Source: Clostridiales bacterium
GTDB taxonomy: Bacteria > Bacillota > Clostridia > Lachnospirales > Lachnospiraceae
NCBI GenBank assembly: GCA_018365455.1
Contig: JAGZJZ010000028.1
Coordinates: forward strand, 18,581-82,580
DNA: 64,000 nucleotides
Reading direction: 5' to 3'
Shown here piece by piece: positions 56,101-63,800 of the stretch. The notes beneath the pieces are model-generated. The model was not told the origin of the DNA and did not search any database. It worked only from the letters and a program-made list of their open reading frames with translations. Position numbers and translations under genes: made by a program. Numbering within the stretch: the first letter of the stretch is position 1; every line of letters starts with the position of its first letter.

Positions 56101-58067
56101 TTTAGATTCCGGCTATGAAGTTCAAATGCGTCCAGATAATCATCCGCATCACTCCCCTCCGGACCTTTAATTACATCTGCATATTGATATATCTGGTTAT
56201 CATCCAGTCCTGAAAAATAAACATTAAACTTTCTGCCTTCCGGATCTGCCGTTGTCAGTTCAATGGTACAATCGGTCAGACGATCTCTGGAATCCGGGTT
56301 TAACTCCGTCTGAATGCTTCCCCCAGTCAGAGTCATTCCCTCACCGATTATCAGTTTCCCCAATGAATTCTGCGTATCTGTGCCATAGCTGCCGGCAATA
56401 CGAATACCGATTCCCTGTTTACAGGCAACCTCAATATTTGACATTGTAAATGTCTCTCCCGGAGGTATAATGATAATTTCCGTGGGATATTTATCCCACT
56501 GGGATAAAGCGATTTTGTTTTCTCCGTTTAACTCCGTCACCGGTACCCCACCCTGTGAGAATTCCGGGTCACCCACTACCACCGGGCTCATAACGATAAT
56601 GGTACCGCCTTCACCGCCCAGAAGTTCTTTTGCTTTTTCCCAGCTTTGAACAGGATGCTGGTCATCAATACCTGAATTACCGTCACTTCCTCCGGGAATT
56701 GCAGGACGGTCACCTTCCGGACTTGCTGTATCCTTATTGACATTCCAATATACAACCTGACTGCCTACCGCACGAGAAGAACTTTTTCGTTTCACCTGAT
56801 CAGATACTGCCTCTTCCCGGTCAGTATCAATATCCGAATTAGTATCCGAATCACGTTCTTCCGTCTGTCGCGCAATGGTGATCATCTTATCACTGTCCTG
56901 TTTCACTAAGAGCTTCCACGTATTTTCTATTTCCTTTGCTAATACGAAATGCGTTAAAAAACTTTTTCCGCTTTCTCCATTTTCATATACACCCTCCACC
57001 ATTGTTCCATCTTGAAAACTATCGCCAGCCTGTAAAGAAATTGTGTATAATTTATCCTTTTCCAGTTGGTTCTGGATCAGAATCGGAGTCTCGTCTTTAT
57101 TATTTACGTTATTTTTGAAATCCACTTCCAGAGTTCCCCGGACAATCAGATCCTTTCCGATTGCCAGAGTTCCTCCCCCCGTCTTTACCAATATCTGATT
57201 CTGTGTCCCTGATGAAGATGACAGTGTCATATTTGAAAGGCAAAGCTCCCCGCTTTCGATGAGGAATATTGCCTGATCTTCTCCTTTTCTGCCATCCCAG
57301 GTCACAAAATGTAATCCATTTCCATCATAGACTGTCTTTTCCGGTCCTGTAATTCTCTTTGCCGACATAACATAAACGGTAATGTCCTCGTTTAATTTCT
57401 TTTTTAATTCCGCTGCTGCGCTCAGTACATCATCAAACCCGGAAACCGGTGTGAGTGCACTTTGTCCATCTGCTGTGTCATCTGCATTTGCAGAAGGATC
57501 CCAGTAAATAACTGGCTGCTGTTCTGTTTTTTCTGTATGATTTGTTTCCTCTTCTTTGTATGTTTCCTTTCTATTTTCTGTTTCTGTTGACTTTTGCTTT
57601 TCTGTTGATTTTTGTGTCTCTGTTGGTTTCTGTGCATCTGAGGACTTTTGCGTCTCTGTTGGTTTCTGTGCATCTGAAGACTTTTGCGTCTCCGTTGATT
57701 TCTGTGCATCTGAAGACTTTTGTGTCTCTGTTGGTTTCTGTGCATCTGAGGACTTTTGCGTCTCTGTTGGTTTCTGCGTTTCCGTGGAATTCGCTGTTAA
57801 CTTTCCGGCTTCTGACCCTTTTGCAGGTTCTGCTGCTTTTTCCGTCTCCGGTCCCTGTTGTACAGTACTCCTGTACTGAATCAGATCCGATGTCTCTATA
57901 CTGCTTTCGGGCTTGCTTTCATCCCTAGACTCGCTTAACGTACTTACTTTATCCGAGTCCAAAAATTTCTCAGAAACGGACTCTGATGCTTCTGTAATTC
58001 CCGGGCTGCATATAATAATTCCCAAACAGAGCAAAAAAGCTACTATTTTCTTTATTTTCTTATTCAT
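47130..58067 (-). CDS. Giant secreted right-handed beta-helix protein (3645 aa)
   Basis: Signal peptide (MNKKIKKIVAFLLCLGIIIC...), a Thr/Glu/Gln/Lys/Ser repeat stalk (about 96-155), then eight modules, each opening with a header such as VYLNGESGDDTLDGKTP or VYIDGVNGDDNTNSGG followed by AVxTLEKAYxLL and a long parallel beta-helix with hundreds of short strands (patterns like GGGIYNTGGKLTVNGGTI). The header resembles DUF1565-type regions of pectate-lyase-fold proteins. The C-terminal about 190 aa (from ISVPLEVCLAAVENPLQ) look like the beta-sandwich of the two pilin-like proteins downstream. No LPXTG. GGAGGG lies 6 nt before the ATG. Probably a long adhesin or fibre; enzymatic activity is not evident. 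Confidence 0.85.
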   Translation of the reverse strand: MNKKIKKIVAFLLCLGIIICSPGITEASESVSEKFLDSDKVSTLSESRDESKPESSIETSDLIQYRSTVQQGPETEKAAEPAKGSEAGKLTANSTETQKPTETQKSSDAQKPTETQKSSDAQKSTETQKSSDAQKPTETQKSSDAQKPTETQKSTEKQKSTETENRKETYKEEETNHTEKTEQQPVIYWDPSANADDTADGQSALTPVSGFDDVLSAAAELKKKLNEDITVYVMSAKRITGPEKTVYDGNGLHFVTWDGRKGEDQAIFLIESGELCLSNMTLSSSSGTQNQILVKTGGGTLAIGKDLIVRGTLEVDFKNNVNNKDETPILIQNQLEKDKLYTISLQAGDSFQDGTMVEGVYENGESGKSFLTHFVLAKEIENTWKLLVKQDSDKMITIARQTEERDSDTNSDIDTDREEAVSDQVKRKSSSRAVGSQVVYWNVNKDTASPEGDRPAIPGGSDGNSGIDDQHPVQSWEKAKELLGGEGGTIIVMSPVVVGDPEFSQGGVPVTELNGENKIALSQWDKYPTEIIIIPPGETFTMSNIEVACKQGIGIRIAGSYGTDTQNSLGKLIIGEGMTLTGGSIQTELNPDSRDRLTDCTIELTTADPEGRKFNVYFSGLDDNQIYQYADVIKGPEGSDADDYLDAFELHSRNLNTGWGLRKDTYQDSDGEFKNHIELYRKFIFTGVFLNGQEGNDTWFGGNCNWPVKTFAQAKKILFDNWDEIEPENRVIYICDTVDITAAEEWNFLDDEGRDRSGEAKVANCKTYPEYNSHHTLIPTVLVNVKEGGKLTTSSITLQYDNDVSGNVMINVMPGGNYISEEGTLLKGYSGYYRGTGVKVQGAAGKTTEFTMNGGTITRKSVGVSIVGVNTDDTIFTMNGGSITDNNRYTENGYGGGVYISNGRMDMTGGTISSNISSYGYYYGYGGGIYTAGSKTAINISGGSITKNTAKPSSGYNSSSSYSSYGGGIYMGGGTLRLSGNAVISENNLIGGYAYGGGIYLNSSAEMIMDSGTISANTLTSSYSGGPQGGGIYNTGGKLTVNGGTIEKNTNAYYGGGIYSSSGSMSVTGGFIQGNEGTYGGGLYLSGGSSGNPFTISGGIIQKNKGQYGGGLYNASGYVIISQGVEMKENNAYGSGGGIYNAGGSLKADSAVVKDNTAQFGAGAYVSYGTVYFENTEISGNTASDNGGGVLSSGGSTYFGTGTSVINNKAVLGSTCYGSANIFFMGGTYESGNTDAKHFGIYLNISTTSTSKIYIDPEAVTIGDKVYLNTATSKLNLLKPVPTTGSEGKLPLYLNTDAFEVGSVVVAPANSGDVNVMGVIYRFPYLQDAEPYVSYFTGGIIPPKTQLGGFNKNIILVGEGVYLDGTKGSNANSGTSPSDAVGTFEHAKTILADRIANAKVNAKKQTDETGYDPDGFEPYIYICGQVSIPGNAGDQRWELDYEAEEYVQSDTVNTEGNVINLNLAQVKRFASYYDTMVNLQGVGSDKFTIGKLLMDGNAGAVDGANNTVKAMIYLNPNTSLILENAIIQNNYSYGIDNSGGSILMKGTAQDKSDGAVVRSHGNWAVYLKNGGTLTMQDHSGIENSYYIDNDSSKGSVPGVSSNTGGIGITNDSSSAVMNDTSYITAPSRFGIGLLGRSTVSDTPMLVMNDKAMLQENHSGIYMVGANNVAVMQGESQIYDFSSYGVYVYNVSKDSRLYMKEKSVIRNKSRNGSGIYLNNINSTPSSGDNVSVIMDGHARIEQTNSGIQSAPSYNLYYTNLIMRGNSQISGNSYGLNYVYATSTATSANRSKIIMEGNSVIGGDSRSEGNSYYGIYSQRAVTIQMKDNARVSNNGSSGIYLERYKTTSSSYYSGPSSISMSGAAMVNENGNHGIFVDDYVYSGTTIYPNEVETNLEGNTKVLNNQGRGIITGSAGTLSLKDGTEIKGNRSTERGSAVYCEGKLNLGGKAEVTGDIFVQDVNKPITLLSEPENQKFNIGCSDNFVGQILVKPDATLTSGADIFIDHFIKTANFPAGKSIQADAPNLIVQGENNVYLAGRGTVTSSLVPGNDNNNGGSRGAPVATFEKAVELLKKRDSGANIVICNYVIDFGYAESAKPNGDTWSFDEGGTFTNNKGQTWKPKVIRDENYAGHMIQLAGNAVFTVKNITIDGNKENIPSNTAITGSIININGANAVMNLEEGGFLQNNRKTNTNEGGAAILNRGIVNIKGGSIVNNECYGISSSNTYAYAAGIYNYSKVVMTSGHIDNNVNRAVTYSYGVGVYNSSSSSIFEFSGGTISGNRAEQVSYYIYGTGIYNAGTLNMSGSAAITENVSDSSAYAADIRGTVFNNGTFTANGGIISDNELVYNGVSTSPTYGVLGGGIYVNSGQVTINGTEIQNNSCKALKNETTSSSFSKGGGIAVTGGTLKFLSGNIRGNKANKGAGIYYYGNSARVEVAGGVIRDNIPLNSAIPAEKTNAGIYVEGSSFILKGGGSVISDRIFLAGTSYPLILGGSIYQRNRKYIIDCSSSFTKGSVVVKADNDVILDATGYLAYFTTQVAGFVLEKQAPNLVLKQCVYIDSEKGSDNNNGANPDRAVKTMAKAISAGGGSHYVIYASGPIEVSRQETWNLPDSAWVCRYTGFPIYGAGKEWPAYTGAVVHAKAGADLKLQNISILGRREIDSVIEGDSLIQIDEGAAVAMSADTKLRLNSLPIGKTGGAVKNNGGTLTVNGGTIQDVSASKGSAVYQGGSMSIDGTSSINGEVYLTGSGAADASSNYISAGNTYKPANGTVLKLNMDNTYGGRRVIQYPSGVEPDSNTKKYFSLDSSILAIYHLENRSSDKNILELQQKGVVYLNGESGDDTLDGKTPKKSVRTLERAYKILEAGAEGGVITIVGKVTVDDEIKMNNINDSAGAHGYYENGAKKIDAKGPVYFQRYAQPDAWEELPQKEQYEIPAYTGVMMEIAVSGKLTADNIYFDGHSQEVVGNPIYAAGKVEAKAPIFHVKGSLIIPAGATIYRNHNTAADAKSAGVYVDGGTFQAVSVEISDVKTPDGKGSAIYQDGTCILDRAPKIEGTVHLTGSGSTGNTASSKFIAISLRGFKPVNGELQITMDDPYLGRPLVQYPGRTSTLEPYEPTLEEISIYQLERSVTDIFSIGSRTGEVNVLELQYRHRVYIDGVNGDDNTNSGGLPDDAVQTLKKAYELLENIGGGYLYVVDTVSINKDISISATSYSEAGSPGNINIIGGAVDIRRYVVPDAMKTDPHFSSPGNHTKELFKVNGGSSFTLQQISIDGHRMPVAIGDPLEDVAFTTKSEAPLIVTETRSTLNLNEGTILENNDNTLNVEGKEEGGAVSNHGSLNFDGAVLKNNRAGCGAGIYQDGYFTIVYGTAGLANQEIYLTTENTGTQDNPVWGADRVIHIQEKLNADDYLDINADNPVNGRDIAVYDIREAYEDAVDDEYYHYKLGTSITTVNPALYLVESTTENDTLELYNYEIMDISVPLEVCLAAVENPLQASEKNKNIRKASLDAPDYTITNGGKYKTKVSVVAFRNDNHTAGITWDQMILVGDETELTGADLDKKLYLAVAGADQESSNGFAGLSESALSKANTTPILFGELEAGASGKFTFKGTADTAFFEKYNDTLFGTSYEEPDTYVKENARAKYQMIYKFEIVR
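57622..57780 (-). repeat. 36-bp coding tandem repeat in the giant gene
   Basis: Four full units (57622-57657, 57658-57693, 57694-57729, 57730-57765) and a partial fifth, differing at one to three positions. Each encodes 12 aa of the type PTETQKSSDAQK. Copy number changes by multiples of 12 aa would keep the frame, so stalk length may vary between strains. Confidence 0.9.
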
Positions 58068-58099
58068 TTGTTATCCCTCCGTTTTATAAATATTGGCAT

Positions 58100-58128
58100 A
58101 TATAAAGGCTTTCCTCTAATTTCTGCAA
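58100..58128 (-). promoter_or_regulatory. Possible promoter of the giant gene
   Basis: On the minus strand TTGCAG (58123-58128), 17-bp spacer, TTATAT (58100-58105). Start of transcription would be near 58093, 26 nt before the ATG. Boxes are only moderate. Confidence 0.4.
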
Positions 58129-58171
58129 ATAAGGCGCTGGGAAATTTTGGTGATTAAATCAGACTTTTTTC

Positions 58172-58200
58172 TTCACATATGATAAAATAAGACATATCAA
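58172..58200 (+). promoter_or_regulatory. Promoter of the riboswitch RNA
   Basis: TTCACA (58172-58177), 17-bp spacer, TATCAA (58195-58200). It lies just inside the left inverted repeat and would start transcription a few bases before the aptamer. Confidence 0.45.
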
Positions 58201-58210
58201 AAAAGAACAA

Positions 58211-58330
58211 AAAGAAATGACAATAGCAAAGCAGGCGAAAGCCTGTGACGCAAAGCTATCAGGGTCTGTAAAATGACAGCCAGCTGCCGACTTCCATCTT
58301 GGAGTATGCCTGCATGCGGACTGTCATTTT
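58211..58330 (+). promoter_or_regulatory. Cyclic di-GMP-I (GEMM) riboswitch with terminator
   Basis: The hallmark GACGCAAAGC (58247-58256) follows stem CAGGC-GAAA-GCCTG (58232-58245), whose GAAA tetraloop is part of the class I consensus; GGGTCTGT...ACAGCC forms the second helix and GCTGCCG closes the aptamer (to about 58290). Downstream, ATGACAG (58273-58279) pairs with CTGTCAT (58321-58327) and T residues follow, a terminator that competes with the aptamer's second helix. c-di-GMP binding should therefore favour read-through (ON switch, inferred). No plus-strand gene follows: the next gene is the convergent recombinase. In its present orientation the switch has no obvious target. Confidence 0.9.
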
Positions 58331-58420
58331 TATGTATTTTTAGCTGGGGAAAAAAGTCTACCTTTTTCTCCAAAAATATATTATTTTCGACATTATTTTT
58401 AATTGCTTTTTTTGCTGAAA

Positions 58421-59029
58421 TTAACTCAGTTGATTGCTTTGTACCGCCCATTTAAAGAAGGTTTTATGATCTACGTTCAATCGCCTTGCAGCTTCCCTTC
58501 CGCTGATTCTGTTTTCAGACCATTCTTCATAAACTAACAAAAAATCTGCCGGCAGTTTTTTACTTGGGCGTCCAAACTGAACGCCTTTCACTTTCGCCAC
58601 TTCAATTCCTTCTTTTTGCCGCTGTCGGATATTTTCTCTTTCGATCTGAGCTACATAAGATAAGATTTGCAGAACTAAATCTGCTATAAAGATACCTGTG
58701 ATATCATTTTCTTTTACCCTGGTATCCAGCAGAGGAAAATCTATTACGACAATATCTGCTTTAATTTCCTTGGTTAGTTTCCGCCATTGGCATATAATTT
58801 CATCATAATCCCTTCCAAGCCGATCAATTGATTTCACATATAACACATCTCCAGCTTTTAATTTTTTTATAAGCTTTTTGTACTTTGGACGGTTAAAGTC
58901 TTTACCGGACTGCTTATCTTCGTATATATGATTTGGCAATATACCTGCTTTTTCCATTGCTGCCATTTGACGGTCTGTGTGTTGATCTTTTGTTGATACG
59001 CGCACGTATCCATACTTTTGACTTTCCAT
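58421..59029 (-). CDS. Serine recombinase (resolvase/invertase family)
   Basis: 202 aa. Catalytic domain of the small serine recombinases: YGYVRVSTKDQHTDRQ with nucleophile Ser12, the SIDRLGRDYDEI block with the conserved Arg pair, and the long E-helix (QILSYVAQIERENIRQRQKEG), then GRPSKK and a C-terminal HTH (ISGREAARRLNVDHKTFFKW). Size and layout fit Hin/Tn3-resolvase type proteins that invert or resolve DNA between short sites. GGAGGG lies 6-7 nt before ATG. No transposase or terminal repeats adjoin, so it may act locally on the riboswitch segment. Confidence 0.92.
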   Translation of the reverse strand: MESQKYGYVRVSTKDQHTDRQMAAMEKAGILPNHIYEDKQSGKDFNRPKYKKLIKKLKAGDVLYVKSIDRLGRDYDEIICQWRKLTKEIKADIVVIDFPLLDTRVKENDITGIFIADLVLQILSYVAQIERENIRQRQKEGIEVAKVKGVQFGRPSKKLPADFLLVYEEWSENRISGREAARRLNVDHKTFFKWAVQSNQLS

Positions 59030-59112
59030 GTCGTTCCCTCCATTAGTAAATATTCATAAAATATTATGCCACAAAATTTCAGAATTTGAACTGGAATATT
59101 TTTTTTAATGCA

Positions 59113-59156
59113 AAAAGCGGAAAGAATTGTGCAATTTTACAATTCTTTCCGCTTTT
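59113..59156. terminator. Strong bidirectional terminator
   Basis: AAAAGCGGAAAGAATTGT (59113-59130) and ACAATTCTTTCCGCTTTT (59139-59156), an 18-bp perfect stem with 8-nt loop. It ends the minus-strand transcript of the 46-aa gene and separates it from the recombinase gene. Confidence 0.92.
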
Positions 59157-59178
59157 ATTATAAGTATAAAATCAACTA

Positions 59179-59319
59179 TTAATCTTTATTTATCATCTTT
59201 AAGTATGCTTCCTGTTCCCCGTCATTGATGATTATATCATAACTGGTATTAATTTTAATGCATCCATAAAGTATAATTATAAATCCTATAAATGCTATGA
59301 CCACAATTGCTGCCGCCAT
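59179..59319 (-). CDS. 46-aa single-span membrane peptide
   Basis: MAAAIVVIAFIGFIIILYGC begins one membrane helix, followed by a polar tail ending in NDGEQEAYLKMINKD. AGGAGG lies 6-7 nt before ATG 59319, and a strong terminator follows, so it is very likely a real gene. Small proteins with this layout (N-terminal helix, acidic EQ-x-x-YL tail) are common in Lachnospiraceae; function unknown. It follows the FN3 protein gene by 34 bp. Confidence 0.8.
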   Translation of the reverse strand: MAAAIVVIAFIGFIIILYGCIKINTSYDIIINDGEQEAYLKMINKD

Positions 59320-59353
59320 TTTATCCTCCTGTCAAACAGCTGATGTACTTTGT

Positions 59354-60586
59354 TTATTTAAACCGAACCTGAAAAGTATAATTGTCACTGCTTCTGTATG
59401 TGTACTTTCCTACTTTTTTATTCGCTACAACATATACGTAATAGGTTCTTCCTTTTCTCAGCTTGCTTCTTCCATATTTCTTAATTGTTGTCCTCGTTGA
59501 TTTCGTTGTGGTGACTTTTTTATAACCAGAGGACCGTTTGCTCGAAATATAAACCGTATAGCTTGTTGCTCCGTTTACTCTATCCCAGGAAGCCTTTATT
59601 CCTGTACCGGATTTTTCCCCTTCTACCTTTGGTTGAATTGCAATATAAGAGGTTGACCAGGAACTGTATTTTTTACCGGTTTTCAGCTGAATATACGCCC
59701 GGACTTTTACTTTATAAAATTCTTTTTTAATATTTGAAAATTGATAGCTGCCCGTATTGTAATTCAAAACTTTTGTAGAACCGATTTTTTTATTTTTCAA
59801 TGAATATAAAGCTATCTCATAACCATCTGCATTTTCTGCTTTTTCCCATTGAACATAGGCTTTTCTTATACTTGTATAGCCATAATCGGTATTAATGTTT
59901 TTTATATTTGCCGGAATTGTTTTTACATCATAAACCATTGTGCCATAACTAGTAACTGCTGTGTAGCCGCCTGCGCTCCGTTCCGGATATACTCTGTATT
60001 TGTAAGTACTGCCTGCTTTCAGGTTATTGATGATATAACTATTGGCTGCCGTTTTTCCTACATAGACTTCCTGGCTGCTTTCTACCTGGTATATATTATA
60101 TCCTGTTGCCCCGGGTGACTTATCCCACTGCAGCGTAATATTAGATGTTCCGGCATTGGTTTGTATTACTTTCTGGTTAGGAATCTGAACCGGTGTTGTT
60201 ACAGCACTTGTAGCGGCTGACCATGGTCCATATTCAGCATTTGGATATTTATTTTCGTAAGCACGCACTCTGAAGTAATATGTCATCCCAGGTGTAAGTC
60301 CGTTCTTGCTGATTTCTGGAGTACTTGTAGTATATCCAACAGAATACCAATTCCGATTGTCCTGTGAATATTCTATCTGGTATCTGATACTGCTTCCCAT
60401 CACCTGATTCCATACAACCTTAACGGATCTCTCCGATGATGACTGCTGTTTTAAACCCGACGGAGCACCCGGTGCCGCTAATGCCGATATACTAAAAAAC
60501 ATTGCAAATAAGAATCCCAGCACTATCGTAGCTCCTGCCCTCTTATATGGTTTGTCATTCATATTCCTTTTATGTTGATCATTCAT
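59354..60586 (-). CDS. Secreted protein of four FN3-like domains
   Basis: 410 aa from ATG 60586, which lies 9 nt after GGAGG; ATG 60592 is only 3 nt away. Signal peptide cleaved after ALA (near residue 38). Then four fibronectin type III-like modules of about 90 aa, each with a W-x-x-V/A start and a Y-x-x-R/K-V-x-A/P strand (for example YYFRVRAYENKYPNAEYG). No catalytic motif and no sorting signal. Basic C-terminal modules resemble those ending the hydrolases at 8390 and 20331. Likely a wall-associated binding or spacer protein. Confidence 0.8.
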   Translation of the reverse strand: MNDQHKRNMNDKPYKRAGATIVLGFLFAMFFSISALAAPGAPSGLKQQSSSERSVKVVWNQVMGSSIRYQIEYSQDNRNWYSVGYTTSTPEISKNGLTPGMTYYFRVRAYENKYPNAEYGPWSAATSAVTTPVQIPNQKVIQTNAGTSNITLQWDKSPGATGYNIYQVESSQEVYVGKTAANSYIINNLKAGSTYKYRVYPERSAGGYTAVTSYGTMVYDVKTIPANIKNINTDYGYTSIRKAYVQWEKAENADGYEIALYSLKNKKIGSTKVLNYNTGSYQFSNIKKEFYKVKVRAYIQLKTGKKYSSWSTSYIAIQPKVEGEKSGTGIKASWDRVNGATSYTVYISSKRSSGYKKVTTTKSTRTTIKKYGRSKLRKGRTYYVYVVANKKVGKYTYRSSDNYTFQVRFK

Positions 60587-60592
60587 TTTCAT

Positions 60593-60891
60593 TTCCCTCC
60601 TGGAAGCTATTCTGTAGCATATTTTATCATAGATTTATTCCGTAAGATTCAAACTTGTTCTAAAATGCTGATTTAACTGCATGAAACGTTTTTTAATATA
60701 GCATCACAAGTTTATATTATATAAAAAATGATTTTCACAGCAAAATTGATTCATTTCAGACATCAGGCATTTATTAATTACAAATTACAGACAGGAGGCA
60801 TTTATTAGTTACAGACAGAAGGACCCGCTGTACGTAAATACAGCGGATCCCGTTTTGGCCGTTAAAACATTCTTTCAGCTGATTGATGCAT
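60593..60891. other. Intergenic region with direct repeat and terminator
   Basis: A hairpin GGACCCGCTGTA/TACAGCGGATCC (60821-60850) lies downstream of the minus-strand adhesin gene and probably ends its transcript. An 18-bp direct repeat (60765-60782 and 60796-60813, one mismatch) lies beside it. The remainder, AT-rich, should hold the promoter of the FN3 gene. Confidence 0.6.
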
Positions 60892-63800
60892 TTAGTTTCT
60901 CCATGGCTTTACATTAATTTCTAACTGTGCCATTGCCGTCTGTCCGGCCTGGTTTGTTAACCGGTACAATATCGTAAAACTTCCGGTATTATAGCTGTAG
61001 AAAGTATCGCCTAAAAGCCGCTCTCCATTCAATGTACAAATCACCTTGCTTTTTAAGTTCGGGCCGTCTTTATCATCACTGGCTGTTTTTATGAAATCTT
61101 TCAAATATACGCGTTTGCCAGGAGTAATGCTTAAATTGTCCGTAGATAGTTCCAGAACAGGAAGCTGCTTTTTTGCCTTCACAATCATGTTCATGGATTT
61201 CTTAACGGTGATGCCATACTTATTTGTCAAAGAATACATTACTTTATATTTACCTGCTTTGGAAGCAGTAAATTTCATATTCTTAGACAGATTCTCTGAA
61301 CCAACTCTGCATTTCACCAGTTTTATGGCATTTTTACCGCCCTTATACTGCAACGCTTCTTTAATGTACTGTTTCATATTAACTGTTTCTCCGGATTTCA
61401 CCGTTATCTCAGTTTTCTTTAAGCGCAGAACCGGGCTCGCAGGTTTTACTACTACTTTTAGCTCCTTTGTCAAGGTTCCTTTCTGATAGGGCATTTTAAA
61501 AGTAACATTAAATGTTCCTGTTTTTGATGCCACAAAATAATTCTTTTTGATCATTTTCTTATTTTTAGCACTGAAAGTAACCTTATCTTTGATATTTTTC
61601 CCATTGGAATCCTGTGCAACAGAAATCAGATCTCTTAAGTTCAATTTCTTGCCAACTTTCATTGTTGCTTTGCTCTTTTTCAAAGTCAGCTTTGCATAAT
61701 CAGGCTTTGGACGCTCTTTTACTTTCACGTACAGATATTTTGTAACGTTACCTGCTTCGTGCGGTAAAGTTATGGCTACTCTGAATTCACCCTTTATTGG
61801 CGAACAGAATACCTGCCCCTCAATCAAATAGGAAGGAAATACCGAATACCTTAGTTTAGATCTGAGGTCCTGGTTGGAAGAGTCTGTGGCTAATGATACC
61901 ATCTGTTCCAATTGCAGATTATCTCCTACAAATATTTCAATTCGATCCTGTTTTAATACCAACTTCGGGTTTTTAGGTTTTTCTTTTACTTTACGGTAAT
62001 AAAAAACTGCAGACTGATCATACCGTACATTTTGAAGCTGGATTTTAGACTGGCTTATTACCTCATAACCTTTAATTGCCGGGGCATTAATTGTTATACT
62101 GCTTCCTTTGTTAACTTCATAAACCAGTTTTGTAACGGACTGATCCACTAAACTACTGATATCTCTATCATTATCGTCAAAAACTTTTACATAGATCTTC
62201 ACTTTCTCTGCCGGTATAATCTTTTGTTGGTAGCAGAAAGTAACCGTCTGATCCCCTGTAATCGGAGAAAACTCATAATGATCTGAGCCATACACATAAT
62301 ATCCATCAATAACCGGTGCACAGATTTTTACAGACTCACCTTTTACCGACTCTATTTCCAGCGGTGAAACGGACTGATCTACCAATGCGGTTAAGTCCCT
62401 GCCATTCTCGTCTTTTACCAAAATGCGAACTTTGACCTTCTCAACCGGTTTTTCTTTCTCTTTGTATACAAACTTAACAATTTCATCCCTGATGATTGGA
62501 TAAAACATCTGTACACCTTCTCCAATTACTTCATAACCATTTATTGCTGGCGCTTCAATCCTGACTTCGCTGCCTTTTTCTGCTTCTACCACAAGTGGTT
62601 CCGCAGACTGATCTACCAGACTGCTAAGATCTTTACCCTTTTCATCCATAACATGAATCGTAACGGATACTTTTTCTACGGGTTTTTCTTTTTTGTGATA
62701 GTTAAATGTAATCTCTTCATTCTGAAGAATCGGTATGAACTCCTTTACACTTTCCCCTTGAATTTCATATCCCTCTATTTCCGGATACTCTATTCTCACA
62801 TTACTGCCCTTTTCTGCAGTTCTCACCAATGGATAAATATCCTGGTCAATAAGACTGCTTAAATCCTTCCCTGTATCATCCCTTAACAGTATGGAAATGT
62901 TTACTTTTTCCACCGGTTTTACTGTTTCCTTATAGGTAAAGATAACAGTTTCGTCCTGAAGTATTGGGTAAAATTCTTGATAACTGTATCCCTGGATTTT
63001 ATAGCCTTCTATTACCGGAGCAGAAACAATAACATTGCTATTTTTCTCCACTGTCATAAATAATGGGCTTTCTTCCTGATTTACAAGACTGCTAAGATCA
63101 TTGTCTTGTTCATCTCTTGGAATAATGGTTATATTTACTTTTTCTACCGGTTTTATTTCTTTTGCATATGTGAATACAATGTGCTCATTCTGTTGAATGG
63201 GTGAAAATTCTTTCGTGCTTTCTCCCTGCACAATATACCCCTCAATCACAGGCGCTTCGACTTTAACATTGCTGCCTTTCTCTGCTTCCCAGATTAATGG
63301 ACTCTCTTCTGTATTTACCAGACTGTTCAAATCAATTCCATCCGTATCCAGAGTTTGAATCGTTACGGTTACTTTCTCTGCAGGTTTTACTTCTTCCTTA
63401 TAAATAAATTCTACTGATTCATCCTTTCCAATCGGGTAGAATCCTATCTGACTATGTCCCTGCAGTTTATAGCCCTCTATTACAGGAGCCTCCACCGTAA
63501 CATCACTTCCTTTCTCCACCTGTATGGTTAAAGGATTTACATTTTGGTCTACTAACTTGCTCAGATCTTTTCCGGCAGTATCTTTTACATGGATTGTAAC
63601 CGTTACTTTTTCAATTGGTTTTATTTCTTCCTGATAAATAAATTCTACCGTTTCGTTTGTTGTAATTGGTCTGAATTCTTTGAAGTTTTCTCCTTGTAAC
63701 TTGTAGCCCGTTATCACTGGAGCTTCTACTCTTACGTTATCGCCCTTGAGTACTGGTAACACTAAAGGATTGGCTTCCTGATTTACCAGACTCGACAGGT

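Larger units (their letters stand above)
58161..58359. repeat. 11-bp inverted repeat bracketing the riboswitch
   Basis: AGACTTTTTTC (58161-58171) and GAAAAAAGTCT (58349-58359) are perfect reverse complements. The 177 bp between contain a promoter, aptamer and terminator on the plus strand. Extension beyond 11 bp is only partial. It could be a recombination site pair for the adjacent recombinase or chance in T/A-rich DNA. Confidence 0.45.

Noticed and set aside
57542..57928. Two Val/Ser/Phe-rich plus-strand frames with repeats
   Set aside because: Antisense shadow of the 36-bp coding repeat in the giant gene.
58273..58455. 60-aa plus-strand frame downstream of the riboswitch as its target
   Set aside because: Its ATG lies in the aptamer/terminator stem, it has no RBS, and it overlaps the recombinase gene; the terminator would lie inside it.
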